Shown: positions 24,064 through 32,817 of the stretch, in pieces | Layout of the letters: every line of letters starts with the position of its first letter | Position numbering within the stretch: position 1 is the stretch's first letter | NCBI RefSeq assembly: GCF_000010985.1 | Contig: NC_013939.1 | Location: 1,827,501-1,891,500 of the forward strand | Direction: 5' to 3' | DNA: 64,000 nt | Source: Deferribacter desulfuricans SSM1 | GTDB lineage: Bacteria; Chrysiogenota; Deferribacteres; Deferribacterales; Deferribacteraceae | Made by a program: the position numbers and the translations under genes | The notes under the pieces: generated by a model | What the model was told of the DNA's origin: nothing | Seen by the model: only the letters and a program-made list of their open reading frames with translations | Databases searched by the model: none

Positions 24064-25203
24064 TTATTTTAAGAGCATTTTAGAAATTACGATTCTTTGA
24101 ACCTCATTTGTTCCTTCATAAATCTCAGTAATTTTTGCATCCCTAAACATTCTTTCCACTTCGTATTCGCAGATATAACCATAGCCACCATGTATTTGAA
24201 CAGCTTCTTTAGTCACAAATGTAGCTGTTTCAGATGCATACATTTTTGCCATTGCAGACTCTATCGCATTAGTTTTCTTCATATCCTTCAGCCATGCTGC
24301 TTTATAAGTAATCAGTTTGCTTGCCTCAATTCTTGTTGCCATATCAGCAAGCTTAAATTGAATAGCCTGAAAAGCAGCCAAAGGCTTGCCAAACTGTTTT
24401 CTCTCCTGAACATAACTCAAACATTTTTCAAATGCACCCTCAGCTATACCTAAGGCCTGAGCAGCAATACCTATTCTACCACCATTTAATGTTTCCATAG
24501 CAATCTTAAATCCATCACCTTCATTTCCTAAAAGATTCTCTTTTGGTATTTTCACATTATCAAGTGCAAATGCTGTAGTATAACTACCTCTAATTCCTAA
24601 CTTTTCCTCATTTTTAAGAATCTCAACACCTTCACTTTCCAAATCTAAAATAAATGCAGACAATCCTTTATGTTTTAGATTTTTATCTTTTGTAGCAAAA
24701 AGGACGCTTATTCCTCTAAATGCACCGTTAGTAATAAATATTTTACTTCCATTTACTACATAATGGTCACCTTCATCTCTGTATGTGGTAGATATATTAG
24801 CAACATCACTACCTGCTTCTGGCTCTGTTAGCATAATACAACCAATTCTTTCTCCGGTTGCCAAAGGTGGTAAATATTTTTTCTTCTGTTCTTCATTTCC
24901 AAACTGTAAAATTGGGTCTGCAGCAAGTGATGTATGTGCAGAAATCATTACACCTGTAGATGCACAAGCTTTTGAAACCTCTTCCACAGTCATAATATAA
25001 GAGAAATAATCTAATCCAGCTCCACCGTATTCTTCAGGTATATAAGTTCCTAAAAATCCCATTTCCCCTATCTTTTTTACTAAATCTGCTGGAATCTCAT
25101 GATTTTTATCAATATCAGCAGCAATTGGAGCTATTTCATTTTTTACAAAATCTCTTAATGTGTCCTGCAATACTTTGTGGTCTTGTGTTAATTCAAAATT
25201 CAT
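24064..25203 (-). CDS. Acyl-CoA dehydrogenase
   Basis: A 379-residue flavoenzyme of the ACAD family that oxidises acyl-CoA to enoyl-CoA and hands electrons to ETF. Visible motifs are CIMLTEPEAGSDVA (FAD/substrate site), the RKQFGKPLAAFQAIQ helix, QIHGGYGYICEYEVERMFRDAK and the catalytic base glutamate in EIYEGTNEVQR near the C-terminus, the short-chain position. It is probably a short-chain or branched-chain enzyme, but chain length cannot be fixed here. It is cotranscribed, 15 bases after crotonase and 10 bases before the menaquinone oxidoreductase gene. Confidence 0.95.
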   Translation of the reverse strand: MNFELTQDHKVLQDTLRDFVKNEIAPIAADIDKNHEIPADLVKKIGEMGFLGTYIPEEYGGAGLDYFSYIMTVEEVSKACASTGVMISAHTSLAADPILQFGNEEQKKKYLPPLATGERIGCIMLTEPEAGSDVANISTTYRDEGDHYVVNGSKIFITNGAFRGISVLFATKDKNLKHKGLSAFILDLESEGVEILKNEEKLGIRGSYTTAFALDNVKIPKENLLGNEGDGFKIAMETLNGGRIGIAAQALGIAEGAFEKCLSYVQERKQFGKPLAAFQAIQFKLADMATRIEASKLITYKAAWLKDMKKTNAIESAMAKMYASETATFVTKEAVQIHGGYGYICEYEVERMFRDAKITEIYEGTNEVQRIVISKMLLK

Positions 25204-25218
25204 AATATTCCTCCCAAT

Positions 25219-26004
25219 TTATTTTCCTTTAAATTCTGCTTTTCTTTTCTCAACAAAAGCCTTCATCCCTTCTTTTTGGTCTTCAGTGCTAAAAAGGATA
25301 CCAAACAAAGAAGCTTCCAAATCTAACGCTTCTGAAAGTGGCAAATTAACTCCTGTCAAGATAGCTTTTTTTGCATATGCAACACCTATTGGGCCATTTG
25401 AAGCGATTTTATTAGCAGTTTCCATAACACTATTTATCAACATCTCTTTATCTTCAAACACTTCCACTACAGCACCAATCTCTTTAGCTTTTTGTGCATC
25501 AATCATTTTACCTGTAAAAATAAGCTCGTTTGCTATTTTTTCTCCACAAACTCTAACCAAATTCTGAGTGCCACCAAAGCCAGGCATAATTCCTAAAGTA
25601 ACTTCAGGAAATCCAAATTTTGCATTTTTTGATGCATATATGATATCACACGCCAAAGCCAACTCAAAACCACCACCTAATGCATAACCATTAACTGCAG
25701 CAATAACAGGTTTTGACATATTTCTTACAAATCTTATTAAAGCATGCCCTTTTTTAGCAAAAGATTCAGCTTCGATAGCATTCATATTTGCCATCTCTTT
25801 GATATCAGCACCAGCAACAAATGCCTTTTCACAATCACCAGTAACAACAACCACCTTTACATCACTGTTATTTTCTAATTCATAAAAAGCACATTCTAAC
25901 TCTTTTAAAACCTCGCTGTTTAAAGCGTTTAAAACCTTTGGCCTGCTAACTGTCAAAAGTGCCACACTATCTTTTATTTCTACTTTTAAATTGTTATATT
26001 CCAT
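25219..26004 (-). CDS. Enoyl-CoA hydratase (crotonase family)
   Basis: A 261-residue crotonase-fold enzyme that hydrates enoyl-CoA. Motifs include AFVAGADIKEMANM (oxyanion hole), KPVIAAVNGYALGGGFELALACDI and the second catalytic glutamate region FPEVTLGIMPGFGGTQNLVR. An upstream in-frame start at 26058 would overlap the hydroxyacyl-CoA dehydrogenase gene by 44 bases; ATG 26004 follows GGGAGG by 6 bases and gives the usual length, so it is preferred. It is part of the beta-oxidation operon. Confidence 0.94.
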   Translation of the reverse strand: MEYNNLKVEIKDSVALLTVSRPKVLNALNSEVLKELECAFYELENNSDVKVVVVTGDCEKAFVAGADIKEMANMNAIEAESFAKKGHALIRFVRNMSKPVIAAVNGYALGGGFELALACDIIYASKNAKFGFPEVTLGIMPGFGGTQNLVRVCGEKIANELIFTGKMIDAQKAKEIGAVVEVFEDKEMLINSVMETANKIASNGPIGVAYAKKAILTGVNLPLSEALDLEASLFGILFSTEDQKEGMKAFVEKRKAEFKGK

Positions 26005-26014
26005 AACATCCTCC

Positions 26015-26860
26015 CTACTTTGTATAATCGTAAAATCCTCTCCCAGTTTTCCTCCCAAGCCTACCTGATCTAACCATATTCACAAGCAATGGGCATGGCC
26101 TGTATTTATCATACTTAAATTCATTGTATAAAACTTCCATTATTGCCAAAACAGTATCAAGCCCTATAAAATCTGCCAGCTCAAATGGCCCCATTGGCTG
26201 ATTTGTACCTAGCTTCATAGCCTTGTCTATATCCTCAATGGATGCAACACCCTCAAAATGAGCAAAAATAGCTTCATTTATCATTGGGATTAAAATACGA
26301 TTCACTATAAACCCGGCATAATCTGAAGCTACAGCGACCTCTTTCCCAAGCGACTTTGCCAACTCCACAGTTTTATTAAAAGTATCATCATCTGTTGCAA
26401 GCCCTTTTATTATTTCAACCAATTTCATAACAGGAACAGGGTTCATAAAATGCATACCGATAACCTTTTCAGGTCTTTTAGTAACTGCTGCAATTTTAGT
26501 TATTGAAATCGATGATGTATTTGTAGCCAAAATAGTATTTTGGTCTGTAATTTCATCAAGCTTTCTAAATAAATCAAGCTTTATATCTTCATTTTCAGTT
26601 GCTGCCTCTATTACAAACTCAGCATCTTTAATATCTTCAAGTGATTCAATTGTTTTAATATTTGATAAAAATTCAGCAATTCTACTCTCTTCAAAAACAC
26701 CTTTTTTTGCCTGTCTCATCATATTTTTTTCAATATTTACAAGAGCCTTTTTCAACTGTTCATTACTCACATCGTAAAGATAAACCTCATTACCATGCTG
26801 AGATAATACATGGGCAATACCCGAGCCCATCTGTCCTGCACCAATAACCCCAACTTTCAT
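26015..26860 (-). CDS. 3-hydroxyacyl-CoA (3-hydroxybutyryl-CoA) dehydrogenase
   Basis: A 281-residue NAD-dependent enzyme. The N-terminal Rossmann motif is VGVIGAGQMGSGIAHVLSQ, followed by EAATENEDIK, LATNTSSISITKIA, MHFMNPVPVMKLVEII with the catalytic histidine, and the C-terminal dimer domain with GFIVNRILIPMINEA and GTNQPMGPFELADFIGLD. Length matches single-function Hbd enzymes rather than FadB. The ATG at 26860 directly follows the thiolase stop; an in-frame TTG five codons earlier overlaps thiolase and is less likely. Confidence 0.95.
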   Translation of the reverse strand: MKVGVIGAGQMGSGIAHVLSQHGNEVYLYDVSNEQLKKALVNIEKNMMRQAKKGVFEESRIAEFLSNIKTIESLEDIKDAEFVIEAATENEDIKLDLFRKLDEITDQNTILATNTSSISITKIAAVTKRPEKVIGMHFMNPVPVMKLVEIIKGLATDDDTFNKTVELAKSLGKEVAVASDYAGFIVNRILIPMINEAIFAHFEGVASIEDIDKAMKLGTNQPMGPFELADFIGLDTVLAIMEVLYNEFKYDKYRPCPLLVNMVRSGRLGRKTGRGFYDYTK

Positions 26861-26861
26861 C

Positions 26862-28037
26862 TTACACCCTCTCAAAAATTGCGCTTACTGCCTCACCACC
26901 ACCTATACAAAGTGTAGCAAGGCCATATTTAGCATTTCTTCTTTGCATCTCCTTTAAAAGGGTTACAGCCAATCTCCCACCACTTGCGCCAACTGGATGG
27001 CCAATAGAAACAGCGCCACCATTTACATTAACTTTATCAAGTGGTAAATTTAATTTTTTAACAGCAAACAGTACCACAGCAGCAAAGGCTTCATTAATTT
27101 CAAAAAGGTCTATATCGTCCAATTTTAGCCCTGCCTTTTCACATACTTTTTCGATAGCACCTACTGGTGCTAAAGAAAACTCGTCTGGATGAATACTATT
27201 TGTAGCATATGCAACAAGTCTTCCAATTGGCTTTAAATTATATTTTTTTACAGCATCTTCACTAGCAAGGAGCAGACACGCTGCACCATCATTTATTGTA
27301 GAAGCATTGCCTGCAGTTATTGTACCATCTTTAACAAAAACAGGCCTTAACTGTCTAAGCTTCTCAAAATTTACTCTAAAAGGTTCTTCATCCTTATCTA
27401 CAACTATGTCCCCTTTTTTAGTTTTTTTAACTACAGGAACAACCTCTTCATCAAAAATACCAGATTCAACAGCTTTTTGAGATAATTTATATGACCTTTC
27501 TGCATAGTCATCCTGCTCTTCTCTAGTTACACCTACCTTTTTAATCGTTTCTTCAGTAAGCTCACCCATATGTCTTTTTGTATAAGGGTCTAATAAAGCA
27601 TCATAAATCATCAGATCTACAACTTCATTATTCCCCATCCTATACCCATATCTTGCTTGTAACAAAGCGTAAGGAGCCATAGACATATTTTCCATGCCAC
27701 CAACAATTGCTAAATCTGAATCACCAAGCATTATTGATTGAGCCCCAAGCATCAAAGCTTTTAAACCGCTACCGCACACTTTATTGATAGTCATAGCATG
27801 CACTTTATCAAGCAAACCAGCATATCTCATAGCCTGTCTTGCAGGTGCCTGTCCAAAACCACCCGTAAGAACCTGGCCTAATATTACCTCATCAATGTCA
27901 TCAGGCTTAACTTCAGTTTTCTCTAAAAGTTTTTTAATAACATCAGCAGCCAAAACTGCAGGATGGACATCAGATAAACTCCCTCCAAAAGATCCAAAAG
28001 GTGTTCTCAATCCCTCAACAACAAACACGTCTCTCAT
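26862..28037 (-). CDS. Acetyl-CoA acetyltransferase (thiolase)
   Basis: A 391-residue type II thiolase. The nucleophilic cysteine is in INKVCGSGLKALM, the GHPVGASGGR histidine and the second cysteine in LCIGGGEA are both present, and SMAPYALLQARYGYRMG is conserved. It cleaves or forms acetoacyl-CoA and so completes beta-oxidation. An in-frame TTG at 28049 lies inside the GAGGTG ribosome site; ATG 28037 is preferred. It heads the operon thiolase, hydroxyacyl-CoA dehydrogenase, crotonase, acyl-CoA dehydrogenase, EMO, etfB, etfA, with a LiuR-like palindrome 42 bases upstream. Confidence 0.95.
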   Translation of the reverse strand: MRDVFVVEGLRTPFGSFGGSLSDVHPAVLAADVIKKLLEKTEVKPDDIDEVILGQVLTGGFGQAPARQAMRYAGLLDKVHAMTINKVCGSGLKALMLGAQSIMLGDSDLAIVGGMENMSMAPYALLQARYGYRMGNNEVVDLMIYDALLDPYTKRHMGELTEETIKKVGVTREEQDDYAERSYKLSQKAVESGIFDEEVVPVVKKTKKGDIVVDKDEEPFRVNFEKLRQLRPVFVKDGTITAGNASTINDGAACLLLASEDAVKKYNLKPIGRLVAYATNSIHPDEFSLAPVGAIEKVCEKAGLKLDDIDLFEINEAFAAVVLFAVKKLNLPLDKVNVNGGAVSIGHPVGASGGRLAVTLLKEMQRRNAKYGLATLCIGGGEAVSAIFERV

Positions 28038-28078
28038 ATCACACCTCAAAATAGAATTTTATTATCTTATAAATGTAT

Positions 28079-28094
28079 TTTACGTAAATGTCAA
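28079..28094. promoter_or_regulatory. LiuR-like operator before the beta-oxidation operon
   Basis: TTTACGTAAATGTCAA fits, with one mismatch, the 16-bp palindrome TTTACGTWWACGTMAA that I recall for LiuR, the MerR-type regulator of branched-chain and fatty acid catabolism in proteobacteria. It lies 42 bases before the thiolase start and faces the divergent MerR gene. Confidence 0.6.
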
Positions 28095-28239
28095 GCTGTC
28101 TATAACATTATATTAAATATTTTGAACTAAAATTCACGATTAAACAATAAATCTGTTTTATTTATATAAAAACAAGGCTTTAATATCTTCAAAAATCAAT
28201 TTTCTTGACAAAATGCTGTTTTAGTATTATTGAATAAAT

Positions 28240-28255
28240 AACTAATTAACGTAAA
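28240..28255. promoter_or_regulatory. Half-conserved LiuR-like site before merR
   Basis: The right half TTAACGTAAA at 28246-28255 matches the same palindrome exactly, while the left half (AACTAA) is degenerate. It is 12 bases before the MerR start, next to its ribosome site, which would suit autorepression. A TTGACA -35 candidate is at 28205-28210, but I find no convincing -10 at normal spacing. Confidence 0.4.
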
Positions 28256-28266
28256 GGTGAAGTAAG

Positions 28267-28683
28267 ATGAAAATAAATGGTGAAACTCATTATCAAATAG
28301 GTGAAGTTGCTGAAATGTTGGGTACAACAACCAGAACAATTAGATATTATGAGGAAATAGGTTTACTCACTCCACCAAAACGATTGGACGGTGGAATAAG
28401 AATCTACACAAAAGATGATATAATCAAACTAAAGTTTATCTTAAAATTAAAAGAGCTGGGTATAACACTAAAAGAGATGCAAGAATTGGCTAGTATATAT
28501 AGAGTCCATCAAACACCTGAGAAAATTGTACCAAGGCTAATAGAGATTTTGGACTCCCATATTGAGAAAATAGATGATAAGATAGCAAAGCTGGCATCAC
28601 TTAGAAAAGATATCGTAGAGTACAAAGCAAAAGTTTTAGATGCAATGAAAAAAGAAAATGGAGGAAACGATGAAAAAGCTTAG
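28267..28683 (+). CDS. MerR-family regulator, LiuR-like
   Basis: A 138-residue regulator with an N-terminal MerR winged helix (YQIGEVAEMLGTTTRTIRYYEEIGLL...GGIRIYTKDDI) and a long dimerisation coiled coil (LIEILDSHIEKIDDKIAKLASLRKDI). There is no metal-binding cysteine pattern. MerR regulators of this non-metal type, such as LiuR, control acyl-CoA catabolism genes. Divergence from the beta-oxidation operon and the palindrome between them support that role. Its 3' end overlaps the next gene by 14 bases. Confidence 0.85.
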   Translation: MKINGETHYQIGEVAEMLGTTTRTIRYYEEIGLLTPPKRLDGGIRIYTKDDIIKLKFILKLKELGITLKEMQELASIYRVHQTPEKIVPRLIEILDSHIEKIDDKIAKLASLRKDIVEYKAKVLDAMKKENGGNDEKA

Positions 28684-29221
28684 TATCATATTACTATTAC
28701 TTGTTTTAATAGCCCCTGTTGGTTATTCAAAAGTTGTAAAAGGGGTAAATATCCCAGACACATATCAATATTTTGGGAAAAATTTAGTTTTAAACGGAAC
28801 TGGTTTTAGAAAAAAATTTTTCATCAAGGTTTACATCGGTGCTCTTTATCTAGAGCAAAAAACTGATGATGCTAACGCCGTAATCTCTGCACCAACAAAA
28901 GTTGTTAAAATGCACTTTTTATACAAAAAGGTTAAAGCTTCACAAATGAAGGATGCTTTCAAAGAAAGTTTTGAAAAAATAGATGAAAATTTATTAAAAG
29001 AAAGTGCTGTGCAAGAATTTCTAAATGCTGTTAGTTTCGATGTTGTTAAAGGTGACGAAGTAGATTTAATTATTGATAACGATATGGTTACAGTTCTAAA
29101 GAATGGTGATAAAATAGGGGATTTTAAATCTAAATCATTAGCAGACGCTTTAATAAAGATTTATGTGGGTGATGAACCTGCTGATAGTGGGTTAAAGGAA
29201 GGTTTATTGGGGAAAGAGTAG
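28670..29221 (+). CDS. Exported chalcone isomerase-like protein
   Basis: A 183-residue protein with a signal peptide (MKKLSIILLLLVLIAPVGYS) and a body that fits the bacterial chalcone isomerase-like domain (Chalcone_3 type): VKGVNIPDTYQYFGKNLVLNGTGFRKKF, KVYIGALYLEQKT, MHFLYKKVKASQM and a late GDFKSKSLADALIKIYVGDEPADSGLK. Bacterial members are thought to bind fatty acids rather than isomerise chalcones. ATG 28670 after GGAGG is chosen over an in-frame start 12 bases earlier. Placement between the LiuR-like gene and a thioesterase fits a lipid-related job. Confidence 0.78.
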   Translation: MKKLSIILLLLVLIAPVGYSKVVKGVNIPDTYQYFGKNLVLNGTGFRKKFFIKVYIGALYLEQKTDDANAVISAPTKVVKMHFLYKKVKASQMKDAFKESFEKIDENLLKESAVQEFLNAVSFDVVKGDEVDLIIDNDMVTVLKNGDKIGDFKSKSLADALIKIYVGDEPADSGLKEGLLGKE

Positions 29222-29608
29222 ATGAAAGTAACAGTTGAAGTAGAAGTTAGATATGGAGACCTTGACACATATGGTCATGTAAATAATGTAATGTTTTTTA
29301 GATATTTTGAAGTAGCAAGGACAAAAGCTTTTAAAAAAGATTTCTTAGAATTAATGAAAGATGGTGTATTCATACTGGTTGTTAAAGCTGAATGTGAATA
29401 TAAAAAACCTATAAATTTCATTGATAAGGTTTATGTTACAATGGAAGTTATAGATATCGGCAATACAAGTTTTACAATTTCATATACCTTACATGACAAC
29501 AATGGTACAATCTTTGCTATAGGAAAAACTGTTATGGTAACATATGATAACAAAACAAACAAACCGATAAAAATTCCTGAAAAGTTTCTTAAAATTATAA
29601 AAGGTTAA
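29222..29608 (+). CDS. Acyl-CoA thioesterase, 4HBT hotdog family
   Basis: A 128-residue hotdog-fold protein. It begins with the family signature EVRYGDLDTYGHVNNVMFFRYFEVAR, in which the aspartate acts as catalytic residue in 4-hydroxybenzoyl-CoA thioesterase-type enzymes. The rest fits YbgC/FadM-like acyl-CoA thioesterases. It starts directly at the stop of the chalcone isomerase-like gene (TAGATG), so merR, the CHI-like gene and this gene form one operon. Substrate is probably a short- or medium-chain acyl-CoA, by context. Confidence 0.87.
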   Translation: MKVTVEVEVRYGDLDTYGHVNNVMFFRYFEVARTKAFKKDFLELMKDGVFILVVKAECEYKKPINFIDKVYVTMEVIDIGNTSFTISYTLHDNNGTIFAIGKTVMVTYDNKTNKPIKIPEKFLKIIKG

Positions 29609-29639
29609 GAGGTTAACCCTCTTAACCTACCTTTTTTAC
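29603..29639 (+). terminator. Terminator after the thioesterase gene
   Basis: GGTTAAGAGG (29603-29612) and CCTCTTAACC (29618-29627) form a perfect 10-bp stem with a 5-base loop that includes the thioesterase stop codon, followed by CTTTTTT. Confidence 0.82.
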
Positions 29640-30328
29640 CCCCATAGTTTATAAAGCACGTCAATTATTGGAATAAAAAAAAGCGAAGGTAGCATATTTG
29701 CTGTTTTGATTTTAGTAATTCCTAACATATTAAGGCCAATTCCCAAAATTATAATACCCCCAACTACTGATATACCATTAATATAGATTTCATCGTTTAA
29801 CAAAAAGGTTAATTTAAAAGCTATTAATGATAACGCTCCCTGATAAATAAAAATAACTATAATAGAAAAAAACACACCAATTCCAAAAGTAGAAGCCAAT
29901 ATAATTGATGTAACACCATCCAATAAACTTTTGACGTATAACACAGAAGGATCATTATTCAATCCATCTTTAATAGCACCAACAATGGTCATAGAACCCA
30001 CACAAAAAAGCACAGAAGCAGACACAAACCCCAACACAAAACTACCAGAATCAGACTTCACTTTACTTTTTATATATTCAGCAAAATTCTCAATCATCTT
30101 TTCTATATCTATTATCTCACCAATTAAAGTCCCTAAGACTATAGCAAATAAAGCCATCAAAAAATCATGATCAGTAAAAGCCATTTTTATACCCAAGACA
30201 ACAACAGCCAAACCAAGCCCTTTCATAATAGAATCTTTTATTTCGGATTTTATATTTTTACCAATCGTTACTCCAATAATACTCCCTACTGCTACGGTAA
30301 AAGTGTTAACGATAGTCCCGGTTATCAT
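29636..30328 (-). CDS. DUF554 family membrane protein
   Basis: A 230-residue inner-membrane protein with about six or seven helices. The start ITGTIVNTFTVAVGSIIGVTIGKNI, the GLAVVVLGIKMA segment and the FCVGSMTIVGAIKDGLNND motif identify DUF554 (YdfK/YqgA-like). It may be a transporter; no function is established. Its ATG overlaps the PLD gene stop by 4 bases, so it belongs to the leftward operon YjbQ-DHH-engB-PLD-DUF554. Confidence 0.87.
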   Translation of the reverse strand: MITGTIVNTFTVAVGSIIGVTIGKNIKSEIKDSIMKGLGLAVVVLGIKMAFTDHDFLMALFAIVLGTLIGEIIDIEKMIENFAEYIKSKVKSDSGSFVLGFVSASVLFCVGSMTIVGAIKDGLNNDPSVLYVKSLLDGVTSIILASTFGIGVFFSIIVIFIYQGALSLIAFKLTFLLNDEIYINGISVVGGIIILGIGLNMLGITKIKTANMLPSLFFIPIIDVLYKLWG

Positions 30329-30894
30329 TGTATCCCCTTGATATATTTAATAGCTTCATTAGCAACATCTGCTGACTCAATTCTAACACTTGTTTCATTA
30401 TTATATTTAAGTGCGCTATGTGTATAATTATGACTACCGATATAAACTATCCTCTTATCAATCACCATCAATTTTGAGTGTAATCTTCTTTTTGGTGAAT
30501 CAAACCTAACCACAGCACCCCTTCTCTTTAATTCTTCAGCAGTATCCATATTAAATTCTGTAGTTATATCGTCTTTTTTCCCTTTATCAAAAACCACATA
30601 TACCTTAACTCCTTTATCCAAAGCATCATATAGTGCCTCTTCAATTAAATTTGATAAATTAAATTTGTAATCGTCTGTTTTAAACATATAGATAGCTATG
30701 TAAATATTTTTTTTAGCATTCTCAATATCTTGAATCATAGGTTTTAACAATTTATCATCAGCTAAAAAAGTTACTTTGCCCTCAAATCGTTCAGGTTGTG
30801 CAACAATATTATTTACAAAAATAAAAGCTAAAACAATCAAACCAATTAAAAACTTATAAAGATGCTTTTTCTTTAATAATTCCCCATAACTCAT
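30325..30894 (-). CDS. Membrane-anchored phospholipase D-like nuclease
   Basis: A 189-residue protein with an N-terminal helix (FLIGLIVLAFIFVNNIV) and one PLD active site, RLHSKLMVIDKRIVYIGSHN (HxKx4D then GSxN). A single HKD motif and small size are typical of Nuc-type endonucleases, which act as dimers. The ATG at 30894 lies within engB, after GAGG; the coding regions overlap by 41 bases in different frames. Longer in-frame starts would go further into engB. It is probably a periplasmic or outer-face nuclease; the substrate is unknown. Confidence 0.83.
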   Translation of the reverse strand: MSYGELLKKKHLYKFLIGLIVLAFIFVNNIVAQPERFEGKVTFLADDKLLKPMIQDIENAKKNIYIAIYMFKTDDYKFNLSNLIEEALYDALDKGVKVYVVFDKGKKDDITTEFNMDTAEELKRRGAVVRFDSPKRRLHSKLMVIDKRIVYIGSHNYTHSALKYNNETSVRIESADVANEAIKYIKGIQ

Positions 30895-31429
30895 CTTTAC
30901 CTCGTCTGGTGACACTCGAAAAAAGAACATAATCACCAAGTCCATCACCAAATTCTTTTTTTATGATAGCCAACTGTTTTTGTATCTTATTATTTGACAA
31001 TTTGTCGCATTTTGTAAAAGCGACAATGGTGGGTACATTATATGCCATAAACCATTCATACATTAATTTATCATCATTTGTAGGCCCAACCCTTATATCA
31101 ATTATCAAAACTACAGCTTTTAATTGAGACCTTTTTGTCAAATAGGTTTCTATCATCACTTTCCAAAGCTCTCTATCTTTTTTAGAAACCTTAGCATATC
31201 CATAGCCGGGCAAATCCACAAATATCAATTCATCATTTATGTTAAAGAAATTAATAGTTCTTGTTTTCCCAGGTTTTTGGCTGACTTTTACAAGCTTCTT
31301 TCTATTTACAAGAGTATTTATCATAGAAGATTTGCCAACATTACTTCTGCCAACAAAAGCAATTTCCGGCAAATCGGTATCTGGATAATCTTTTTCATAT
31401 ACTGCAGATTTAATATACTCAGCTTTCAT
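30854..31429 (-). CDS. engB: Ribosome biogenesis GTPase EngB (YsxC/YihA)
   Basis: A 191-residue GTPase needed for 50S subunit assembly. Motifs: G1 GRSNVGKSS, G2 region GKTRTINFF, G3 DLPGYGYA, G4 TKCDK and G5 SSVTRRG. The ATG 31429 overlaps the DHH gene stop (ATGA); a longer in-frame start at 31465 exists but lacks support. The 3' end overlaps the PLD gene by 41 bases. Confidence 0.95.
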   Translation of the reverse strand: MKAEYIKSAVYEKDYPDTDLPEIAFVGRSNVGKSSMINTLVNRKKLVKVSQKPGKTRTINFFNINDELIFVDLPGYGYAKVSKKDRELWKVMIETYLTKRSQLKAVVLIIDIRVGPTNDDKLMYEWFMAYNVPTIVAFTKCDKLSNNKIQKQLAIIKKEFGDGLGDYVLFSSVTRRGKDELWGIIKEKASL

Positions 31430-32274
31430 AAAACCCCAACCTCTTTTAAAAAATTCTCTAAACAAAAATCAAATCCCGTAGAAAAACCCGCAGCATTCTT
31501 ATGACCACCGCCACCATTTGCCACAGCAATTTTTGCAACATCAACATCTTTTCTAGACCTAAGCGAAATTTTACCCTTTTGAATATTTATTATGAAAACG
31601 TAAGCATAACCTTTTTCATTTATCAAAAAATGGCCTAATTCAGAGTTATACTGTTCTGCAAAAACTACACCAAATTTTCTACCTTCTTTATCAAAAAATT
31701 CTCTCACTGTAGTTGAAACATTCTCAATATACTTTTGTTGCCTTTCATTCTCAATATTAAGTACAAAAATCTCCTTTTCATCTAAATCTACAGAAGGTTT
31801 TTTCAAAAACCTCTCAACAAAATTATCAAAACCGTATAAATAAAACAGTTTATTTAAATCAAGGCTCCTATTATCTTTTAAAAGCCATAAATCATAATCA
31901 TTTACTAATCTAACAAGCTCATAATACTCTTTTAGATTTATATTCCCCAATTGTTCTAAATACTCTAAAGTTAAAAGGGTTCCACATTTTCCTATTTCAT
32001 GATAAACATTGTCATATTTTTTAAAATTCTCACTTGTTTTGTGATGGTCGATTAAAATAATCTCTTTTTCATCCCTTATTTTTTCAAAAATATTTAAAGA
32101 TGGAGATACATCTGTTATAAATATCTTTTCATATCGCTGATAAGTTTCTAAAAGAAAGTTATCAATCTCATCATAATTCATCGAAAAATACTCAATCCTT
32201 TCACCATACACCTTTTTCATCAAAATAGCACAACCTGCACCATCCAAATCATTATGCGTAATATGCAAAAACAT
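31426..32274 (-). CDS. DHH/DHHA1 phosphoesterase
   Basis: A 282-residue protein with DHH motifs THNDLDGAG near the start, ITDVSPS, LIDHHKT (the DHH) and VNDYDLW, and a C-terminal DHHA1 domain with ANGGGGHKNAAGFS. Such proteins hydrolyse short oligoribonucleotides, cyclic dinucleotide products (pGpG, pApA) or pAp. The neighbouring region encodes c-di-GMP proteins, so a nanoRNase role is attractive, but the substrate is not proven. It follows yjbQ after 5 bases. Confidence 0.85.
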   Translation of the reverse strand: MFLHITHNDLDGAGCAILMKKVYGERIEYFSMNYDEIDNFLLETYQRYEKIFITDVSPSLNIFEKIRDEKEIILIDHHKTSENFKKYDNVYHEIGKCGTLLTLEYLEQLGNINLKEYYELVRLVNDYDLWLLKDNRSLDLNKLFYLYGFDNFVERFLKKPSVDLDEKEIFVLNIENERQQKYIENVSTTVREFFDKEGRKFGVVFAEQYNSELGHFLINEKGYAYVFIINIQKGKISLRSRKDVDVAKIAVANGGGGHKNAAGFSTGFDFCLENFLKEVGVL

Positions 32275-32279
32275 TTAAA

Positions 32280-32699
32280 CTACTCCCCTATTATTTTAAT
32301 CAAAACCCTTTTTCTCCTCTGACCATCAAATTCTCCATAAAATATCTGCTCCCATGGGCCAAAATCAAGTTTTCCATTTGTTATTGCTACTACAACTTCC
32401 CTACCCATAACTTGCCTTTTCAAATGTGCATCACCATTATCTTCGCCAGTTAAATTATGTTTATATCTTGATATTGGCTCATGTGGAGCCAACTCTTCAA
32501 GCCATCTTTTATAATCCTCGTGTAACCCTCTCTCATCATCATTTATAAATACACTAGCAGTAATATGCATAGCATTTACAAGACAAAGCCCCTCTTTCAC
32601 ACCACTTTCATCAACAGCTTTTTGTACTTCATCTGTAATATTAATAAATTCCACTCTATTTTTTGTATTAAACCAAAGTTCTTTCCTATAGCTCTTCAT
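32280..32699 (-). CDS. YjbQ/UPF0047 family protein
   Basis: A 139-residue protein of the UPF0047 (YjbQ) family. Diagnostic stretches are [18 protein letters not shown], the [35 protein letters not shown] region and the [11 protein letters not shown] end. The family has been linked to thiamine-phosphate metabolism in some bacteria, without firm assignment. ATG 32699 follows GGAGGAAGG; an in-frame TTG 12 bases earlier is part of that ribosome site. It heads the operon running left to DUF554. Confidence 0.9.
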   Translation of the reverse strand: MKSYRKELWFNTKNRVEFINITDEVQKAVDESGVKEGLCLVNAMHITASVFINDDERGLHEDYKRWLEELAPHEPISRYKHNLTGEDNGDAHLKRQVMGREVVVAITNGKLDFGPWEQIFYGEFDGQRRKRVLIKIIGE

Positions 32700-32792
32700 A
32701 CCTTCCTCCAAACCAGCAAAATTATCTCAACAATTTAATACAATTTTTTAAGAAAACAAGGTCAAGTTATAGAAACTAAAGAAATTATAAGA

Positions 32793-32812
32793 AAGGGGGA
32801 AGCCCCCCTTAA
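32793..32812 (-). terminator. Terminator after the TRAP permease gene
   Basis: AAGGGGG and CCCCCTT pair around a 4-base loop about 8 bases beyond the TRAP permease stop. On the minus strand the 3' side is TTTCTTATAATTTC, a moderate T-rich tail. Confidence 0.75.
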
Positions 32813-32817
32813 ATAGA

